A stretch of 64,000 bases of DNA from Pseudomonadota bacterium (GCA_039193195.1 JBCCWS010000002.1:62001-126000), one strand, 5' to 3'. Shown: positions 9,097 through 19,437, numbered from the stretch's first letter. Notes: a model not told the origin generated them from the letters alone. Made by a program: numbers and translations.

Positions 9097-10593
9097 CTAG
9101 TCCGACCCTGCCTTCTCACGCGCGACCAGGGAGAGCTCGAAGTCGCCGCCTTCGTACTTGAAGTGCGGGCTAACGTTGATGCTCACCTTGTACCAACCGG
9201 GATCGCCGTCGATGTCCTCGACCGTGATGTCGGCCTGGCGCAGGGGGTAGCGAGCCATGATGCCGGCCGGCGGGTTCTCCTGATCGGATACGTACTGAGC
9301 GATCCAATCGCGCAGCTGGCGCTGCAATTCCTCACGGCTGACGCCTGCGCCGATCTTCTCGCGCTGCATCACCTTCACGTAGTGCGCCAGGCGGTTGATC
9401 AGGAACATATAGGGGAACTTGGTGCCGAGCTTGAAGTTCGCCTGCGCCACCCTGCCCTCTGCCGTGTTCGGGAAGCGCTTCGGACGCTGCACGGAGTTGG
9501 CTGAAAAGAAGGCCGCATTATCGCTGCCCTTCCGAATAACGAGGGGGATGAAGCCCTGCTCGGAGAGCTCGAACTCACGCCGATCTGTGAGCAGCGCTTC
9601 CGTCGGGATCTTGCTCTCGATCTGCCCCATCGCCTCGTAGCTGTGGGTGGGCAGATCGACGACCGCCCCACCGCCCTCCGGCCCGACGATGTTGGCGCAC
9701 CAGCGGTAGGTCGCAAAGCTCTCCATCAGGCGGGAAGCGAACAGCACGGCGCTGTTGCCCCACAGGTAGTTGTCGTGTTCGCCATCGAGCTGCTCCTCGT
9801 AGTGCAGATCCTTCACCGGGTTGTCCTCCGGGTGATAGGGCGCTCGGAGCAGGAAGCGCGGCATGGTCAATCCGACGTAGCGAGCATCCTCAGACTCGCG
9901 GAAACCGCGCCAGCGCGCGTACTGCGGGCCCTCGAAGATGCTGTCGAGATCTTTCAGGTTCGGCAGCTTCTGGAAGTCGCCGTCCATGTTGGGGAAGAAC
10001 GTGGTGTCGGCGGAGCCGATAAAGGGCGCATGCGCCATCGCGGAGACGCTCGCGATGTCGCGCAGAAGGTTGATATCGGGGTTCGACGGCCCGAAGGCGT
10101 AGTTGCCAACCACCGCACCGTAGGCCTCGCCACCGAACACGCCGTACTCAGCGCTGTACACGGTTTTGTAGAGACCTGACATCGTGATATCCGGTGCGTC
10201 GGCGAAGTCGTCGGCGAGATCCTGGCGCGAGACGTTCAGCATCTCCACCCGACAGTTCTCGCGGAAGTCCGTATGCTTGACCAGATACTCGAGACCGCGC
10301 CAGGCCGACTCGAGCTTCTGGAAGTCCTCGTGGTGGAGCACCGCATCGAGCTGCGCACCGATCTTGCGATCGATCTCGCCGATGAGGGTATCGATGAGTC
10401 CGCCCTGGACGCGCTCCTCCGTGCGCTCCTCCTGCACCAGGATGCGCACTAGCTCCCCGATGCCGCGCTTGGCCTTCTCGTACCCCTCCGAGCCGGCACC
10501 GATACCGGTCGCGTCGGCGATAGAATCCAATAGCGAATCGCTGTCGCTCGCCTCCAAGGTTGCACCCTGATTCTCGGCTTGCTCGTCTGCCAT
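9097..10593 (-). CDS. tssC: T6SS sheath large subunit TssC
   Basis: Large subunit of the contractile sheath (VipB/EvpB family), which with TssB forms the cytoplasmic tube that propels Hcp. I take the ATG at 10593 (MADEQAENQ), 8 bases after a GGGGG run; in-frame ATG 10599 and TTG 10608 are alternatives. That gives 498 residues, normal for TssC. Diagnostic segments include WRGLEYLVKHTDFRENCRVE, GEAYGAVVGNYAFGPS, RDIASVSAMAHAPFIGSAD, LPRFLLRAPYHPEDNP-like text, and a C-terminal VSINVSPHFKYEGGDFELSL strand. Confidence 0.97.
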   Translation of the reverse strand: MADEQAENQGATLEASDSDSLLDSIADATGIGAGSEGYEKAKRGIGELVRILVQEERTEERVQGGLIDTLIGEIDRKIGAQLDAVLHHEDFQKLESAWRGLEYLVKHTDFRENCRVEMLNVSRQDLADDFADAPDITMSGLYKTVYSAEYGVFGGEAYGAVVGNYAFGPSNPDINLLRDIASVSAMAHAPFIGSADTTFFPNMDGDFQKLPNLKDLDSIFEGPQYARWRGFRESEDARYVGLTMPRFLLRAPYHPEDNPVKDLHYEEQLDGEHDNYLWGNSAVLFASRLMESFATYRWCANIVGPEGGGAVVDLPTHSYEAMGQIESKIPTEALLTDRREFELSEQGFIPLVIRKGSDNAAFFSANSVQRPKRFPNTAEGRVAQANFKLGTKFPYMFLINRLAHYVKVMQREKIGAGVSREELQRQLRDWIAQYVSDQENPPAGIMARYPLRQADITVEDIDGDPGWYKVSINVSPHFKYEGGDFELSLVAREKAGSD

Positions 10594-10698
10594 CTTCATG
10601 ACCCCCAAACTTGGTCTTCGCGCCGATCGTTGCTTCGGTCGCCGCAGTAAATCACTCCACGGTGCGGCCGGCGATCTGCGGCCGCATGAGCGCTGACG

Positions 10699-11187
10699 CT
10701 AGTCGTCGGAGAGGCCCAAGGCGTCTAGCACGGCCTTGCGCTGCTCATCGCTCTTCATCATCTCCTGCATACGCTTGCGGAAATCCGGGACGTTACCCAA
10801 TGGGCCTTTTAGCGCCAAGAGTGCGTCGCGCAGCTCCACAAGCTTGGCCAGCTCCGGCACGGCGTTGACCAGGCTCTCTGGCCGAAAGTCCTTCATCGAG
10901 TCAAAACTCAGCTCGACTGGAAACGCCCCGTCTTCCTCGCCACTCAGCTTGTCTTCCACAGACAAAGTGAGCGACAGCTTCTGCTCGGCGAGCACCTCGT
11001 TGAAATTCTGCTTATCGATACTGATCGGTGCGCGATCCTCAAGGGGCGTATCGTCGTCCCGTAAGGTATAGTCGCCGATGGCGAGCACCTTCATCGGGAG
11101 CTCCTTCTCCTCCATGCCATCGCCGTCTGGCTTGAAGGTGATGTTGATGCGCTCGCGGGGAGCGACGGTAGGCTTGTTGCTGGACAT
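10699..11187 (-). CDS. tssB: T6SS sheath small subunit TssB
   Basis: Small subunit of the T6SS sheath (VipA/EvpA family), 162 residues. The N-terminal RERINITFKPDGDGMEEKEL and MKVLAIGDYTL strands and the FDSMKDFRPESLVNAVPELA motif are conserved in TssB; the C-terminal helix carries residues bound by ClpV in other systems. It precedes tssC by about 105 bases, the largest gap in this part of the operon. Confidence 0.97.
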   Translation of the reverse strand: MSSNKPTVAPRERINITFKPDGDGMEEKELPMKVLAIGDYTLRDDDTPLEDRAPISIDKQNFNEVLAEQKLSLTLSVEDKLSGEEDGAFPVELSFDSMKDFRPESLVNAVPELAKLVELRDALLALKGPLGNVPDFRKRMQEMMKSDEQRKAVLDALGLSDD

Positions 11188-11228
11188 TCCTTGAATCCCC
11201 TAAGGTCAAGCGCCGCTGCAGCACGGCT

Positions 11229-12974
11229 TCAGTTGTCGGTCGTTAGTCTGTTCTGTAGCGCCCAGGACGGCGCGCAGCGCGCGATGCGTGCCTCGGCCTG
11301 ATGCACCACCGCGCGTGCACGCTCGCGCAGCAACTCGTCTTCGAAGGACTGGCGCGCCAAGCGCCGTCCCAACATCGCCACGGCGAGGGCCCGCTGAGGT
11401 TCCCACTCCTCCAGCGCATGCGCAGCAATCTGCGACTCCAGCGCCTCGAGCTGCGCGAGCGCGACTTCCGGCGCGGCCGCGTCGAGCAGCAGGCTGGCGA
11501 GTTCGCTGCGCAGTTCGAAGCGCGCCGTCGCCGTGGACGCGGCAGCGAGAGCAGCCTCGAGTAAGCCGAGGGCTTCCGTCACCTCCCCCTCGGCCGCGCG
11601 CTCGCGGGCGGTAGCCAGCAGCTTGCTAGTGGCGTCGTCGACGCCTCCGGCCAGCGTGGTGAGGCTTGCCTCGCCCGGATCCACGAGTACACGATCTGCG
11701 ATCCACGCGCGCGTCTCTGCGTCGGCGAGCGCCATCCCCCCGCGGAAGCTCGCTTCCACCAGCTGCGGGTAGCGTTGCAGGAAGGTGCGAAGCTCGCTCA
11801 CCACCGCCGCCGCACTGTCATGGGCCGCCAAGCGACGCAGGGCCGCCCACGCGTGACGGTTGATATCCAACCAAAAACGACTGGACGGTAACATGCTCTC
11901 GGCGGTTTCCAACACCTTGCTCGCACCTTCGGCGGATTCTAACTGCTGCCAGTTAGGGGGCCGATTCGGCGGCGGCAAGGCCTCGGGTCGCACCTGCGCG
12001 CCTAGGCTGCCCCAGAGCCAGTTGCGCAGGAGCTTATAAGCGTACGGATTTTCCGGTTCCTGGGCGCGCCTGAAACGGGCTAGGGCCACGATGTAGCTGG
12101 TGCCGTCCTGCGTGGCGCTGCGAAATGCGCTTTCATCCTCAAGAGCAGTGGACGCGGGCGCGCCTGGGAGTGGCGATGACCGAGCTCCCTCGCTCCCCAC
12201 CCCAGCTGGCGCCGCTTGAGTGCTGTCGCGCAAGCTAGGTGCGCTCGTCATCGATGTCGAGGTCGCTGCGGGCGCAGGCGCCCCTGCCTTGGCTGCAGCG
12301 GGGGTGGTTTGTGCGCTCAAGGGGGGCGGCGGCGTCAGCGCCGCACCCGTCGCGTGCTCCTCGCGAATGAGGCGCGCGATTTTGGCGAGGGAGCTGGCAC
12401 CGCCCACACCCGATGCCGGGTCTTGCAGCCGCGCATCGGCCGCATCGATCGCCGCCGATGCCGACGCCAGCAACTCGAGGCTGACGTCCTGCAGCCCTTG
12501 CTGCTTCAACCACCCATCAAGGCGCTCGGCGAGCCACGCGATCGCGGTCGCCCGACCGCGCGGTCGGGTGGGATGGCAGTGTTCGCCGAAACGCTCCAGG
12601 AAGGCATCCAGGAGGCGCAGCCCGGTCACCAGCCCGCCCACGTCCTCGGCGGCGAGGGACGCGTAGACGAGCCAGGCCATGACCCGCAAGTCCTTCGATG
12701 TCTCCCCCACGTAGCGCCGGCTATCGGTCAGCACGGCAGCCCAATCGGTCCCGCGCACCTGCCAGGCGGAGTTCACTTGGGCCTTGATGCGCTGAAAGGC
12801 CTCGTCCTCCTGCGCGTCCGGCCCCACGCCATGCTCATCCCCCTCGATGGGTACTAGCAGCGTGGCCAACCATTCGTCGAGCATGGTCGCGGCGTCTGCG
12901 CCACTGCCGGCGACTGGCGTGGGCGGCGACGCGGGCGCCTGCTGCTCCTGGTGAATCGGGTCCGTCGCGCTCAT
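11229..12974 (-). CDS. tssA: T6SS cap/assembly protein TssA
   Basis: 581 residues with the ImpA N-terminal domain (about 30-150: WLATLLVPIEGDEHGVGPDA, VLTDSRRYVGETSKDLRVMAW). An Ala/Pro/Ser-rich linker (about 205-275) leads to a VasJ-type C-terminal domain (PENPYAYKLLRNWLWGSLG, then helical repeats). TssA proteins prime baseplate and sheath assembly; those with a VasJ-type C-terminus cap or anchor the distal sheath end. It lies between pppA and tssB. Confidence 0.93.
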   Translation of the reverse strand: MSATDPIHQEQQAPASPPTPVAGSGADAATMLDEWLATLLVPIEGDEHGVGPDAQEDEAFQRIKAQVNSAWQVRGTDWAAVLTDSRRYVGETSKDLRVMAWLVYASLAAEDVGGLVTGLRLLDAFLERFGEHCHPTRPRGRATAIAWLAERLDGWLKQQGLQDVSLELLASASAAIDAADARLQDPASGVGGASSLAKIARLIREEHATGAALTPPPPLSAQTTPAAAKAGAPAPAATSTSMTSAPSLRDSTQAAPAGVGSEGARSSPLPGAPASTALEDESAFRSATQDGTSYIVALARFRRAQEPENPYAYKLLRNWLWGSLGAQVRPEALPPPNRPPNWQQLESAEGASKVLETAESMLPSSRFWLDINRHAWAALRRLAAHDSAAAVVSELRTFLQRYPQLVEASFRGGMALADAETRAWIADRVLVDPGEASLTTLAGGVDDATSKLLATARERAAEGEVTEALGLLEAALAAASTATARFELRSELASLLLDAAAPEVALAQLEALESQIAAHALEEWEPQRALAVAMLGRRLARQSFEDELLRERARAVVHQAEARIARCAPSWALQNRLTTDN

Positions 12975-13007
12975 CCCTTAGCTTCCCTCAGTCATTCGCG
13001 CCGGCGT

Positions 13008-13691
13008 TCAGCCGAGCGCCTCGAAGCGAATGACGATACTCGACACGTTATCCTCGCAGGCTCCGCTGCGGGCCAACTGCACCAGCTGACGAGAGGCCGC
13101 CCGCGCCGACTGGGCGGACGCTAGGGTGGCGTGGATGGTCGCTTCCTCTACTTCCAAATAAAGGCCATCGGAGCACAGCAATACCTGGTCACCGCCCCGC
13201 ATTTGCAGGGATCGAACGTCGATTTCGAGAGCTGCGTCGGCACCGATCGCCCGGGTCAGCGCGCGGTCGCCATCATCGCTGACGTGATCGAGTGAGATCC
13301 GTTCTAGCCGCCCCCCGCGCAGCAGGTAGGCGCGGCTGTCCCCCACCCACAGGCAGGCGGCCTGCCCGCCCGCCTCCACCACCAAAGCCACTAGCGTGGA
13401 TCCAGAGCGCACGTCAGCGTCTCGGACGTCGGTCCGCAGGCGCTCATTCACCTTTGTGGCCGCCTCTGCCAATGCCTGTACGCGGGCATCAAGGCCCATC
13501 GATGCTCTGGGTGCCTGACCGAGCTGCTGTACTAGCAGCAGGCTGGCTTCGTCGCCGCGCGCATGCCCACCCAGACCATCCGCCACGGCCCACACGCCCA
13601 ACTCGACGCTCTCCAGTAGTGCGTCCTCGTTGCGTTCACGCACGTTGCCCACGTGGGTGGTGCTGCCGGAGGTCCAGCGAAGTGCGCTCAC
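13008..13691 (-). CDS. pppA: PP2C phosphatase, T6SS-associated (PppA)
   Basis: 227-residue PP2C-type Ser/Thr phosphatase. Metal and catalytic motifs are visible: NVRERNEDALL, VADGLGGHARGDEAS, LWVGDSRAYLLR, LCSDGLY, and CEDNVSSIVIRF near the C-terminus. In threonine-phosphorylation-controlled T6SSs PppA dephosphorylates Fha and opposes the kinase PpkA; both partners are in this window (Fha at 20851-22014, kinase at 25563-29888). GTG start at 13691, 33 bases after tagF. Confidence 0.93.
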   Translation of the reverse strand: MSALRWTSGSTTHVGNVRERNEDALLESVELGVWAVADGLGGHARGDEASLLLVQQLGQAPRASMGLDARVQALAEAATKVNERLRTDVRDADVRSGSTLVALVVEAGGQAACLWVGDSRAYLLRGGRLERISLDHVSDDGDRALTRAIGADAALEIDVRSLQMRGGDQVLLCSDGLYLEVEEATIHATLASAQSARAASRQLVQLARSGACEDNVSSIVIRFEALG

Positions 13692-13724
13692 GCGGCACCT
13701 CGGAACCGTCGCCGAGCTCGACCA

Positions 13725-14441
13725 TTAAACAGCATCGCTCTGCTCCGCAGCTTGTGCGGGGGGGTGCAGCAGCTCCGCGAACTGCTCGGGTGTCGGCCAG
13801 CAAGCGAATGCCGCCAACGCTTCGCATCCATCCGCCTGGTGCTTTACCTGCCAGACGCTGCAAGCGCCTGCGCCGTTTGCTAAGGCAAGGTCTAGTACAG
13901 CGAGCGAATGCGCGTCGGACTCGACCCTAGTCGGTGCATCATAACCTGACGAATTCGCTAGCATAGGGAACGCTGCGAGCAGCGCCTCTCGAAGCTCAGC
14001 AGGGGGCATCACAGGCTCTCGCAGGCATCGCACGAGGCGCTCCTCGAGTTCATCGAGCAAGGCCTGAGCCCGGCGGAGAGTCGTGATAGGCGGCGCGATA
14101 CCAACCAGTTCAACGCACACAAGAAGGGGAAAGTAGCGCCCCTTTGCGTCGACGCTCGGCATCATCGCCCCCAATTGGAGGCGCCGCTCAATCGCCGAAT
14201 CGCCCGCGGCCGGCAGGTGGCAGAAGCGCCAAACGGGAGACGGCAGATAGACATCGATCCACGGCGCGCCCCAGCGCGTCTGTAAGGCATCGACGTAGCT
14301 GCTGAGCCAGTCGAAGAGGCGATCGACTTCGGTCACGGGCAGGCCGTGCTGGACGTAGTCGGCGTAACCCGGGTACTTGCCGACGTAGCCTGAGGATGCA
14401 ATGGCGTCGAACTGCGGTTCCGTCTCTACAGGGCTGGGCAT
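13725..14441 (-). CDS. tagF: T6SS regulator TagF
   Basis: 238 residues from ATG 14441, whose start overlaps the end of tssM by 16 bases. The N-terminal TagF domain is clear: YVGKYPGYADYVQHGLP, LFDWLSSYVDALQTRWG, PVWRFCHLPAAGDSA, GAMMPSVDAKGRYFPL. TagF is a post-translational repressor of T6SS firing, in some species by binding Fha. No PP2C fusion is present; the phosphatase is the separate next gene. The frame is open further upstream but that part lies inside tssM. Confidence 0.92.
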   Translation of the reverse strand: MPSPVETEPQFDAIASSGYVGKYPGYADYVQHGLPVTEVDRLFDWLSSYVDALQTRWGAPWIDVYLPSPVWRFCHLPAAGDSAIERRLQLGAMMPSVDAKGRYFPLLVCVELVGIAPPITTLRRAQALLDELEERLVRCLREPVMPPAELREALLAAFPMLANSSGYDAPTRVESDAHSLAVLDLALANGAGACSVWQVKHQADGCEALAAFACWPTPEQFAELLHPPAQAAEQSDAV

Positions 14442-17400
14442 CGGAACCCCGTCAGTTGATCGTTGACCAGCGGGTTGACCGCACGCTGAGCGTCTAGGCT
14501 GACGCCCACCGAATACCCATCGATCTCGAAGGTTGCAGCCACCACGCCGCGCCCCGGGCCAGCCACGACACGCGCGTCCTGGAGGGCACGCAGCAGCGCC
14601 CATGGTCCATCCCACCGACGCACCAGGCGCTGATCATCGGTGGTGGTGAGCTGCAGCGTGAATCCGCTGGCTTCGCTGCGCGGCCACTCTATTCCCACGC
14701 TGCGCGTTGGGCCGCCCCGCTGGTAGCGCACCGGTTGACCATCCAACTCGATGCGTACGGTGTTGATGCGCGGATCGACATCCGCCGCCGTCAGCCGCAG
14801 CCCAAGATTGAGCGGAAGGTCGTAGTAGGTGCGGCGGATGGCCGATGCCTGCTGCATGGCTTGGGCCAACGCGATCGGCAGGCGCAAGGCCTGCACTTCC
14901 TCGGTGGTTCGCCATCGCCAGGGCCGGACCGTTCGATCGAGGTAGGGCCCCAAGATGCTGCTGGTGAAGGCGTCGAGTACGCCCCCATCCCCGAACAGGC
15001 GCGCAAAGTCGTCGAGGCTGATGTCCTCCCCGCTGCTCGCGGTCATGGGAAAGCGCCCGTTGGCCGCCTGCGAACAGAAGGGCCAGACGTCGGCCAGGTA
15101 GCCCGCGCGGACTTCATCCTCCGCCGCGACCCGCGCCTCGCTGAGCGCCACCGCTTGCTCCTGGCGCTGGGCATCGGCCACGGCGGAGGCGCTGCTGGTC
15201 ACGAGGGCCCGCGTCCAGCCGTTGACCGGCGCCGGCTGCTGCTCGGCGATGACGTTGAGGTCCGACACCACCCGCTGGCGCTGATCCACATCGTCGTAGA
15301 CGCGCAGCACGTTGGCCGTCTCTCGCAGCAGGGCATCGAGTTGGGTGACCGTGCCTTCCATCAGTCCGTTGAGCGATGAGAAATGCTCGGTGATCTGCTC
15401 TCTCGGGGTTGCCTCGTTGGCACCAACCCCACTGCCCACGCCGAGGCGACCGATAGTGCGGCCGATGCGCGTGCGGTTGGCGAGTCGCCCCGCCGCCTTG
15501 CCGACGCCCCCACCTCCCGCCTTCGGCTCTTCCGGCAGCGCGAGTCGGGTCTGCCCGTACACCTTCTCCAAGAGCTTGCGCACAGGCGAGTTGGGGCCCA
15601 CGTAGGCAGTGATCACAGAGCGTTGGCGATCCTCAGGTGAGCGCCGCACGCGAAGCACGTTGAGTGCCCGTTCCCACACGGCGAGGTAGTCGGCGACGTA
15701 CATCTGCGTCAGTCGCACCTTGAGCTCTCGCTTGGACGGCAGGCGGTAGCCTTCCCCGAACACCCACTCGCGGGAGGAGTGATCGTCGACGAAGGTAAGC
15801 AGCTGATTCTCCTCCTCCAGCAGCGCCTCCAGCCCCGTTCGGGTGAACAAGCCAGGGATCACCAGCGCTGGCGTGTCCGCGCCATCCCAACCGAACACCT
15901 GGGCAAAGATCAGGGGATTCGGCGCGTTGCGAAGGTCGGTCTCCCGGCCGACGGCTCCCTCGGTCGCGCCGCGCAGCAACTCGTAGGTGAGACGTGCGGG
16001 GTCTCGATCGGCGAAGCGCTCCCGACTCGCGAGCACGGCACTGCCTTCGAAGGGCGTCTGCGGCAGCGGCTGCGCCTGGGGGCCATCGTAATAGCCCAGA
16101 TGAGCGAGCAGCTCCTGCAGCAACTCGCCGTCGTTCGCGAACTCCGCGTCAAACACGGCCGCAAACCAAGCGAGCAGCTCCTCCTTGCGCGCTGAGTCGT
16201 TCAAGCGCTCCCGATCGGAAAATGCCGCGAGGTACTCCAGGAGGACGAATTCCTCGTAGGTACTGCGCCAGGGGCTGGTCGGCGCTAGCGCCAACGACGC
16301 CCCGTCGGGTCGCTGGCTCAGGGAGTCGTAGAGCCATGCCGCGAGATACGGCACGAAGTAGTTCGCCGACGCGTCCTGGTACAGATCGGAGGACAGACGC
16401 TCCAGATGGGGCGCCAGGGAAATCCCTAGCGCGCGGGTGGGATCGGTGGCCTCCAGTCGCGCTCGGTCACTAGCGCGCAGTGCCTGAACCGCCCCAAGGA
16501 AGTCGAGTAGCTCGCTCGGCTCGGCGCCCGTCGGAAGCAACTCCTGCGCTTGCGCCCGCAGCGCCTCAGCCTCGCTCAGCGCCTGGGTTGACGCGCGAAA
16601 GCCAAGCAGCCACACCAGACTGGAGACCACCACGGCGACGACGGACGCCGCGATACTCGCCCGCAGGGCAAACCGCTTCAGGAACCGTCGATGGGGGCTC
16701 TCGCCCACCAACTCCCGCTCAGCGAATACCTTCTCGCGCAGAAGATCACGCACGAAGTAGCTTCGGCCCTCACCCCCGGCGCTCGACTGCTCCACTTCGG
16801 CGATGCCGAACAGCTGGCTGAGCTCCGTGGTCAGCTGGTCGATGGGCGCGCCGGTTTGCGTGGCGCTGGTGAGGTACACGCCGCGTAACCAGGCCCGATC
16901 GCCGTTGCTGTCCGGCCCGAGCGCCTGCTCGGTGAACTCCGTCACGCACCGAGACAGGTGATCCAGCTGCCATGGAAACGCCTGCACGGGGACGGCGTAG
17001 TGCAGCTCGCGCTCCTGGTAGAGGCGGTGCAAACCGCGTTGACGCAAGCGGTGCGTGAGCCCTCTGAAGCCGTCGGCAAGATGCTTGTGAAGCTGCTGAC
17101 GGTCGACCTGTACCGCATCGGCTACATCGAAGCCCCATACCTGGGCCCGCTGGTCTGTGCAGTTCAGATCGCGGAAGTACTCGGTGAAGCCGGCCACCAG
17201 ATCCATCTTGTTGATGACCAGGTAGACGGGAAGGTCGACGCCAAAGGCTGACCGCAACTCGCTCACGCGCGCCCGCAGCAAGGTGGCTTCTTCGCTCATC
17301 GCCAGCTTATCGTGCTGATAGGTGCCCAGGATGTCTTCGGCGCTGATCACGGCCAAGATACCGTTGATCGGTTGGCGCTTTCGATATCGCCGCAGCAGAG

Positions 17401-18004
17401 TGAGGAAGCGCTGCCACTCGGCCTGGTCCGCCTCCCGGTGCTGGTCTTGCTTCACATAGCGACCGGCGGTGTCTAGAAGCACGGCCTCACGACCCAACCA
17501 CCACTTGCAGTTGCGCGTGCCGCGGGAGCCGCCGATACCCTGCTGATCGTTGGCACGCTCGTAAGGAAACTCCAGGCCGCTGGTCCGCAGCAGCTCGGTC
17601 TTGCCAGCATCGCTCGGCCCCAACACCACGTACCACGGTAAGGTGGTGAGCGCACCGCGATTGTCTCGCTCGAGACCAGCAACGGCCGCGCCAAAGGCAC
17701 GTTCGATCTGCGCCACCTGGCTGTCGACCTGGTTCTCCTCTACGGCGAGTGCTTTCTTCAGTCGCGCCGCATTAATCACGCGCACCAGGTGACGAACGAG
17801 GACGATCAGACCCCACAGCACATAGAGGCTGGCGATCGCGAGGACGCGTGGCCAAACTCCCGCCAATGGCCGGTAGTAGGTATCGTCTTCGGCCTGGAAG
17901 ATGGGCCATGACTTGCCGACATGCCAGATCACCAGCCCGACTAGCGCCAGACCTAGGGCGATCAGCACAGGACGACTGAACAAAAGGCGCAACACAGCCT
18001 TCAT
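14426..18004 (-). CDS. tssM: T6SS inner-membrane protein TssM (IcmF)
   Basis: 1192-residue IcmF-family core of the TssJLM membrane complex. Two N-terminal membrane helices (about 8-28 and 52-73) precede a cytoplasmic domain with Walker A GPSDAGKT at 129-136. A third helix (ASVVAVVVSSLVWLLGF, about 450) leads into the long periplasmic region that normally contacts TssJ. The intact Walker A suggests a nucleotide-binding TssM. It overlaps tssL by 4 bases and tagF by 16. Confidence 0.97.
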   Translation of the reverse strand: MKAVLRLLFSRPVLIALGLALVGLVIWHVGKSWPIFQAEDDTYYRPLAGVWPRVLAIASLYVLWGLIVLVRHLVRVINAARLKKALAVEENQVDSQVAQIERAFGAAVAGLERDNRGALTTLPWYVVLGPSDAGKTELLRTSGLEFPYERANDQQGIGGSRGTRNCKWWLGREAVLLDTAGRYVKQDQHREADQAEWQRFLTLLRRYRKRQPINGILAVISAEDILGTYQHDKLAMSEEATLLRARVSELRSAFGVDLPVYLVINKMDLVAGFTEYFRDLNCTDQRAQVWGFDVADAVQVDRQQLHKHLADGFRGLTHRLRQRGLHRLYQERELHYAVPVQAFPWQLDHLSRCVTEFTEQALGPDSNGDRAWLRGVYLTSATQTGAPIDQLTTELSQLFGIAEVEQSSAGGEGRSYFVRDLLREKVFAERELVGESPHRRFLKRFALRASIAASVVAVVVSSLVWLLGFRASTQALSEAEALRAQAQELLPTGAEPSELLDFLGAVQALRASDRARLEATDPTRALGISLAPHLERLSSDLYQDASANYFVPYLAAWLYDSLSQRPDGASLALAPTSPWRSTYEEFVLLEYLAAFSDRERLNDSARKEELLAWFAAVFDAEFANDGELLQELLAHLGYYDGPQAQPLPQTPFEGSAVLASRERFADRDPARLTYELLRGATEGAVGRETDLRNAPNPLIFAQVFGWDGADTPALVIPGLFTRTGLEALLEEENQLLTFVDDHSSREWVFGEGYRLPSKRELKVRLTQMYVADYLAVWERALNVLRVRRSPEDRQRSVITAYVGPNSPVRKLLEKVYGQTRLALPEEPKAGGGGVGKAAGRLANRTRIGRTIGRLGVGSGVGANEATPREQITEHFSSLNGLMEGTVTQLDALLRETANVLRVYDDVDQRQRVVSDLNVIAEQQPAPVNGWTRALVTSSASAVADAQRQEQAVALSEARVAAEDEVRAGYLADVWPFCSQAANGRFPMTASSGEDISLDDFARLFGDGGVLDAFTSSILGPYLDRTVRPWRWRTTEEVQALRLPIALAQAMQQASAIRRTYYDLPLNLGLRLTAADVDPRINTVRIELDGQPVRYQRGGPTRSVGIEWPRSEASGFTLQLTTTDDQRLVRRWDGPWALLRALQDARVVAGPGRGVVAATFEIDGYSVGVSLDAQRAVNPLVNDQLTGFRCPAL

Positions 18005-19437
18005 GCGTCACCGGCCTGGCAAGCAGGGGGTTGTTGTAGCGGCGCGTCCGCCGTGTCCACGGCGGGCAGGAGAATCTCCACCCGTCGGTTGGCAGCGCGG
18101 CCGCTCGGCGTGTCATTGCACTCGCGCGGGCGCCGATCTGCCACCCCTCGCGCCCGCAGGCGCTCAGGCTGCAGGGCATTCGCGCCGAACACGGCGACCA
18201 CCTGCTCCGCCCGCTGGCGCGACAGGGTCTCGTTGCGTGCCGCGCTACCAATACTGTCGCTGTGCCCCTCCACGATCACCGCACCGTCGGCCTCGCGCAG
18301 GGCATGCGCCACGGCGCCTAATAGTGGCTGCACGTCGCTGGCGAGGTTGGCGCTGCCGGATTCGAACATCTGCGTTGCGCTCAACACGATGCGCGTGCCG
18401 CGCACATCATCCATGAACAGCTGCACCTCGCCGCGCTCGATCTGCGGCGCCAGGAGCCGGAACAGATCAAGCCGCGGCGGCGGCAGGCCATCGTTCGGGA
18501 AGAAATCCTTCACGCCGAGTCTGCCTTGCGCGACAGTCAATGCAGCGAGGCGGTCTTCATACTGGGCGCGAGTCGGCTGCAAAAGATACTGCAGCCCAAC
18601 GAACATACTGGTGAGCAAAGCAGCCGTGATCGCGAGGGGCACCCAAGGGGGGAGCCGGCGCTCAAGGTTCTCCCCGGTATCGACGGCGACCGCGCCTTCA
18701 GCACTCAGGCTCGCCTCCTGTGGCACGCTGCGTTGCAGCTCGCGGTAGGTGTCGCTTGCGAGCAACCCCATCGCCTCGCCGTCACCTTCAGCGCTGAAAC
18801 CGAGACTGAGCACCGTGTGGTACAGGGAGAGTAAATCGTGTTCCAGCTGCCCCTGCTGCAGCTGAGCGCGGATCTTGCTGGTCAGACGCGAGAGGTGGGT
18901 GGTCTTGTGCACCTCGGCCAAGACGCTCTGGCCGGACCACTGGGTACTCGCATCGCGCCCCCACAGCGTGCGAAGCACGCAGTCGTCGAGGAAGGCGCAC
19001 AGGCAGAAGCTCGCTTCGTCGATGATCGACGGCGGGTAATGCGTCGCCAAACGCTCCCGATAGGCGAGCACCGCGTCGATGATCTCGATCCGCAGCTGAT
19101 CCAGGTCATCCGGGCGCTCAGCGCCGCGCAGGTAGCCGCCGAGGGCGAGCAGGGAGGCCGCCTCGTCTAGGAGCGGATTTGCCCCTGCCAGCGAGTGCGC
19201 GATCGGCATCGGCGTGGGTTGTGGCGCGCGAGGGTGGCGAGCCGGTGCCGCTGCCCACGACGGCGCTTGCGATGCATCGCGCGCTCGCTTGACTACGATC
19301 GTACGCACTGGTGACGGACTCGCATCGTCCGCGGAAGGCGGCTCCAGCTGCCGCCCGCCCGGTTGTGGCAAGCGAGCGCCCGTGGTTCGCCGCTGCTTGC
19401 GCACCACCGTTCGGTTCGGGGGATCGCGCTCCGTCAC
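18001..19437 (-). CDS. tssL: T6SS protein TssL with OmpA-like domain
   Basis: 478 residues. A Pro/Arg-rich cytoplasmic leader (about 1-85) precedes the DotU domain (NPLLDEAASLLALGGYLRGA, IIDEASFCLCAFLDDCVLRT, the LSRLTSKIRAQL region), then one membrane helix near 270-288 (WVPLAITAALLTSMFVGLQY). The periplasmic C-terminus is OmpA-like (VIVEGHSDSIGS, NETLSRQRAEQVV, GRAANRRVEILLP) and can bind peptidoglycan. Such extended TssL proteins anchor the membrane complex in the cell wall by themselves. ATGA overlap with tssM. Confidence 0.96.
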   Translation of the reverse strand: MTERDPPNRTVVRKQRRTTGARLPQPGGRQLEPPSADDASPSPVRTIVVKRARDASQAPSWAAAPARHPRAPQPTPMPIAHSLAGANPLLDEAASLLALGGYLRGAERPDDLDQLRIEIIDAVLAYRERLATHYPPSIIDEASFCLCAFLDDCVLRTLWGRDASTQWSGQSVLAEVHKTTHLSRLTSKIRAQLQQGQLEHDLLSLYHTVLSLGFSAEGDGEAMGLLASDTYRELQRSVPQEASLSAEGAVAVDTGENLERRLPPWVPLAITAALLTSMFVGLQYLLQPTRAQYEDRLAALTVAQGRLGVKDFFPNDGLPPPRLDLFRLLAPQIERGEVQLFMDDVRGTRIVLSATQMFESGSANLASDVQPLLGAVAHALREADGAVIVEGHSDSIGSAARNETLSRQRAEQVVAVFGANALQPERLRARGVADRRPRECNDTPSGRAANRRVEILLPAVDTADAPLQQPPACQAGDA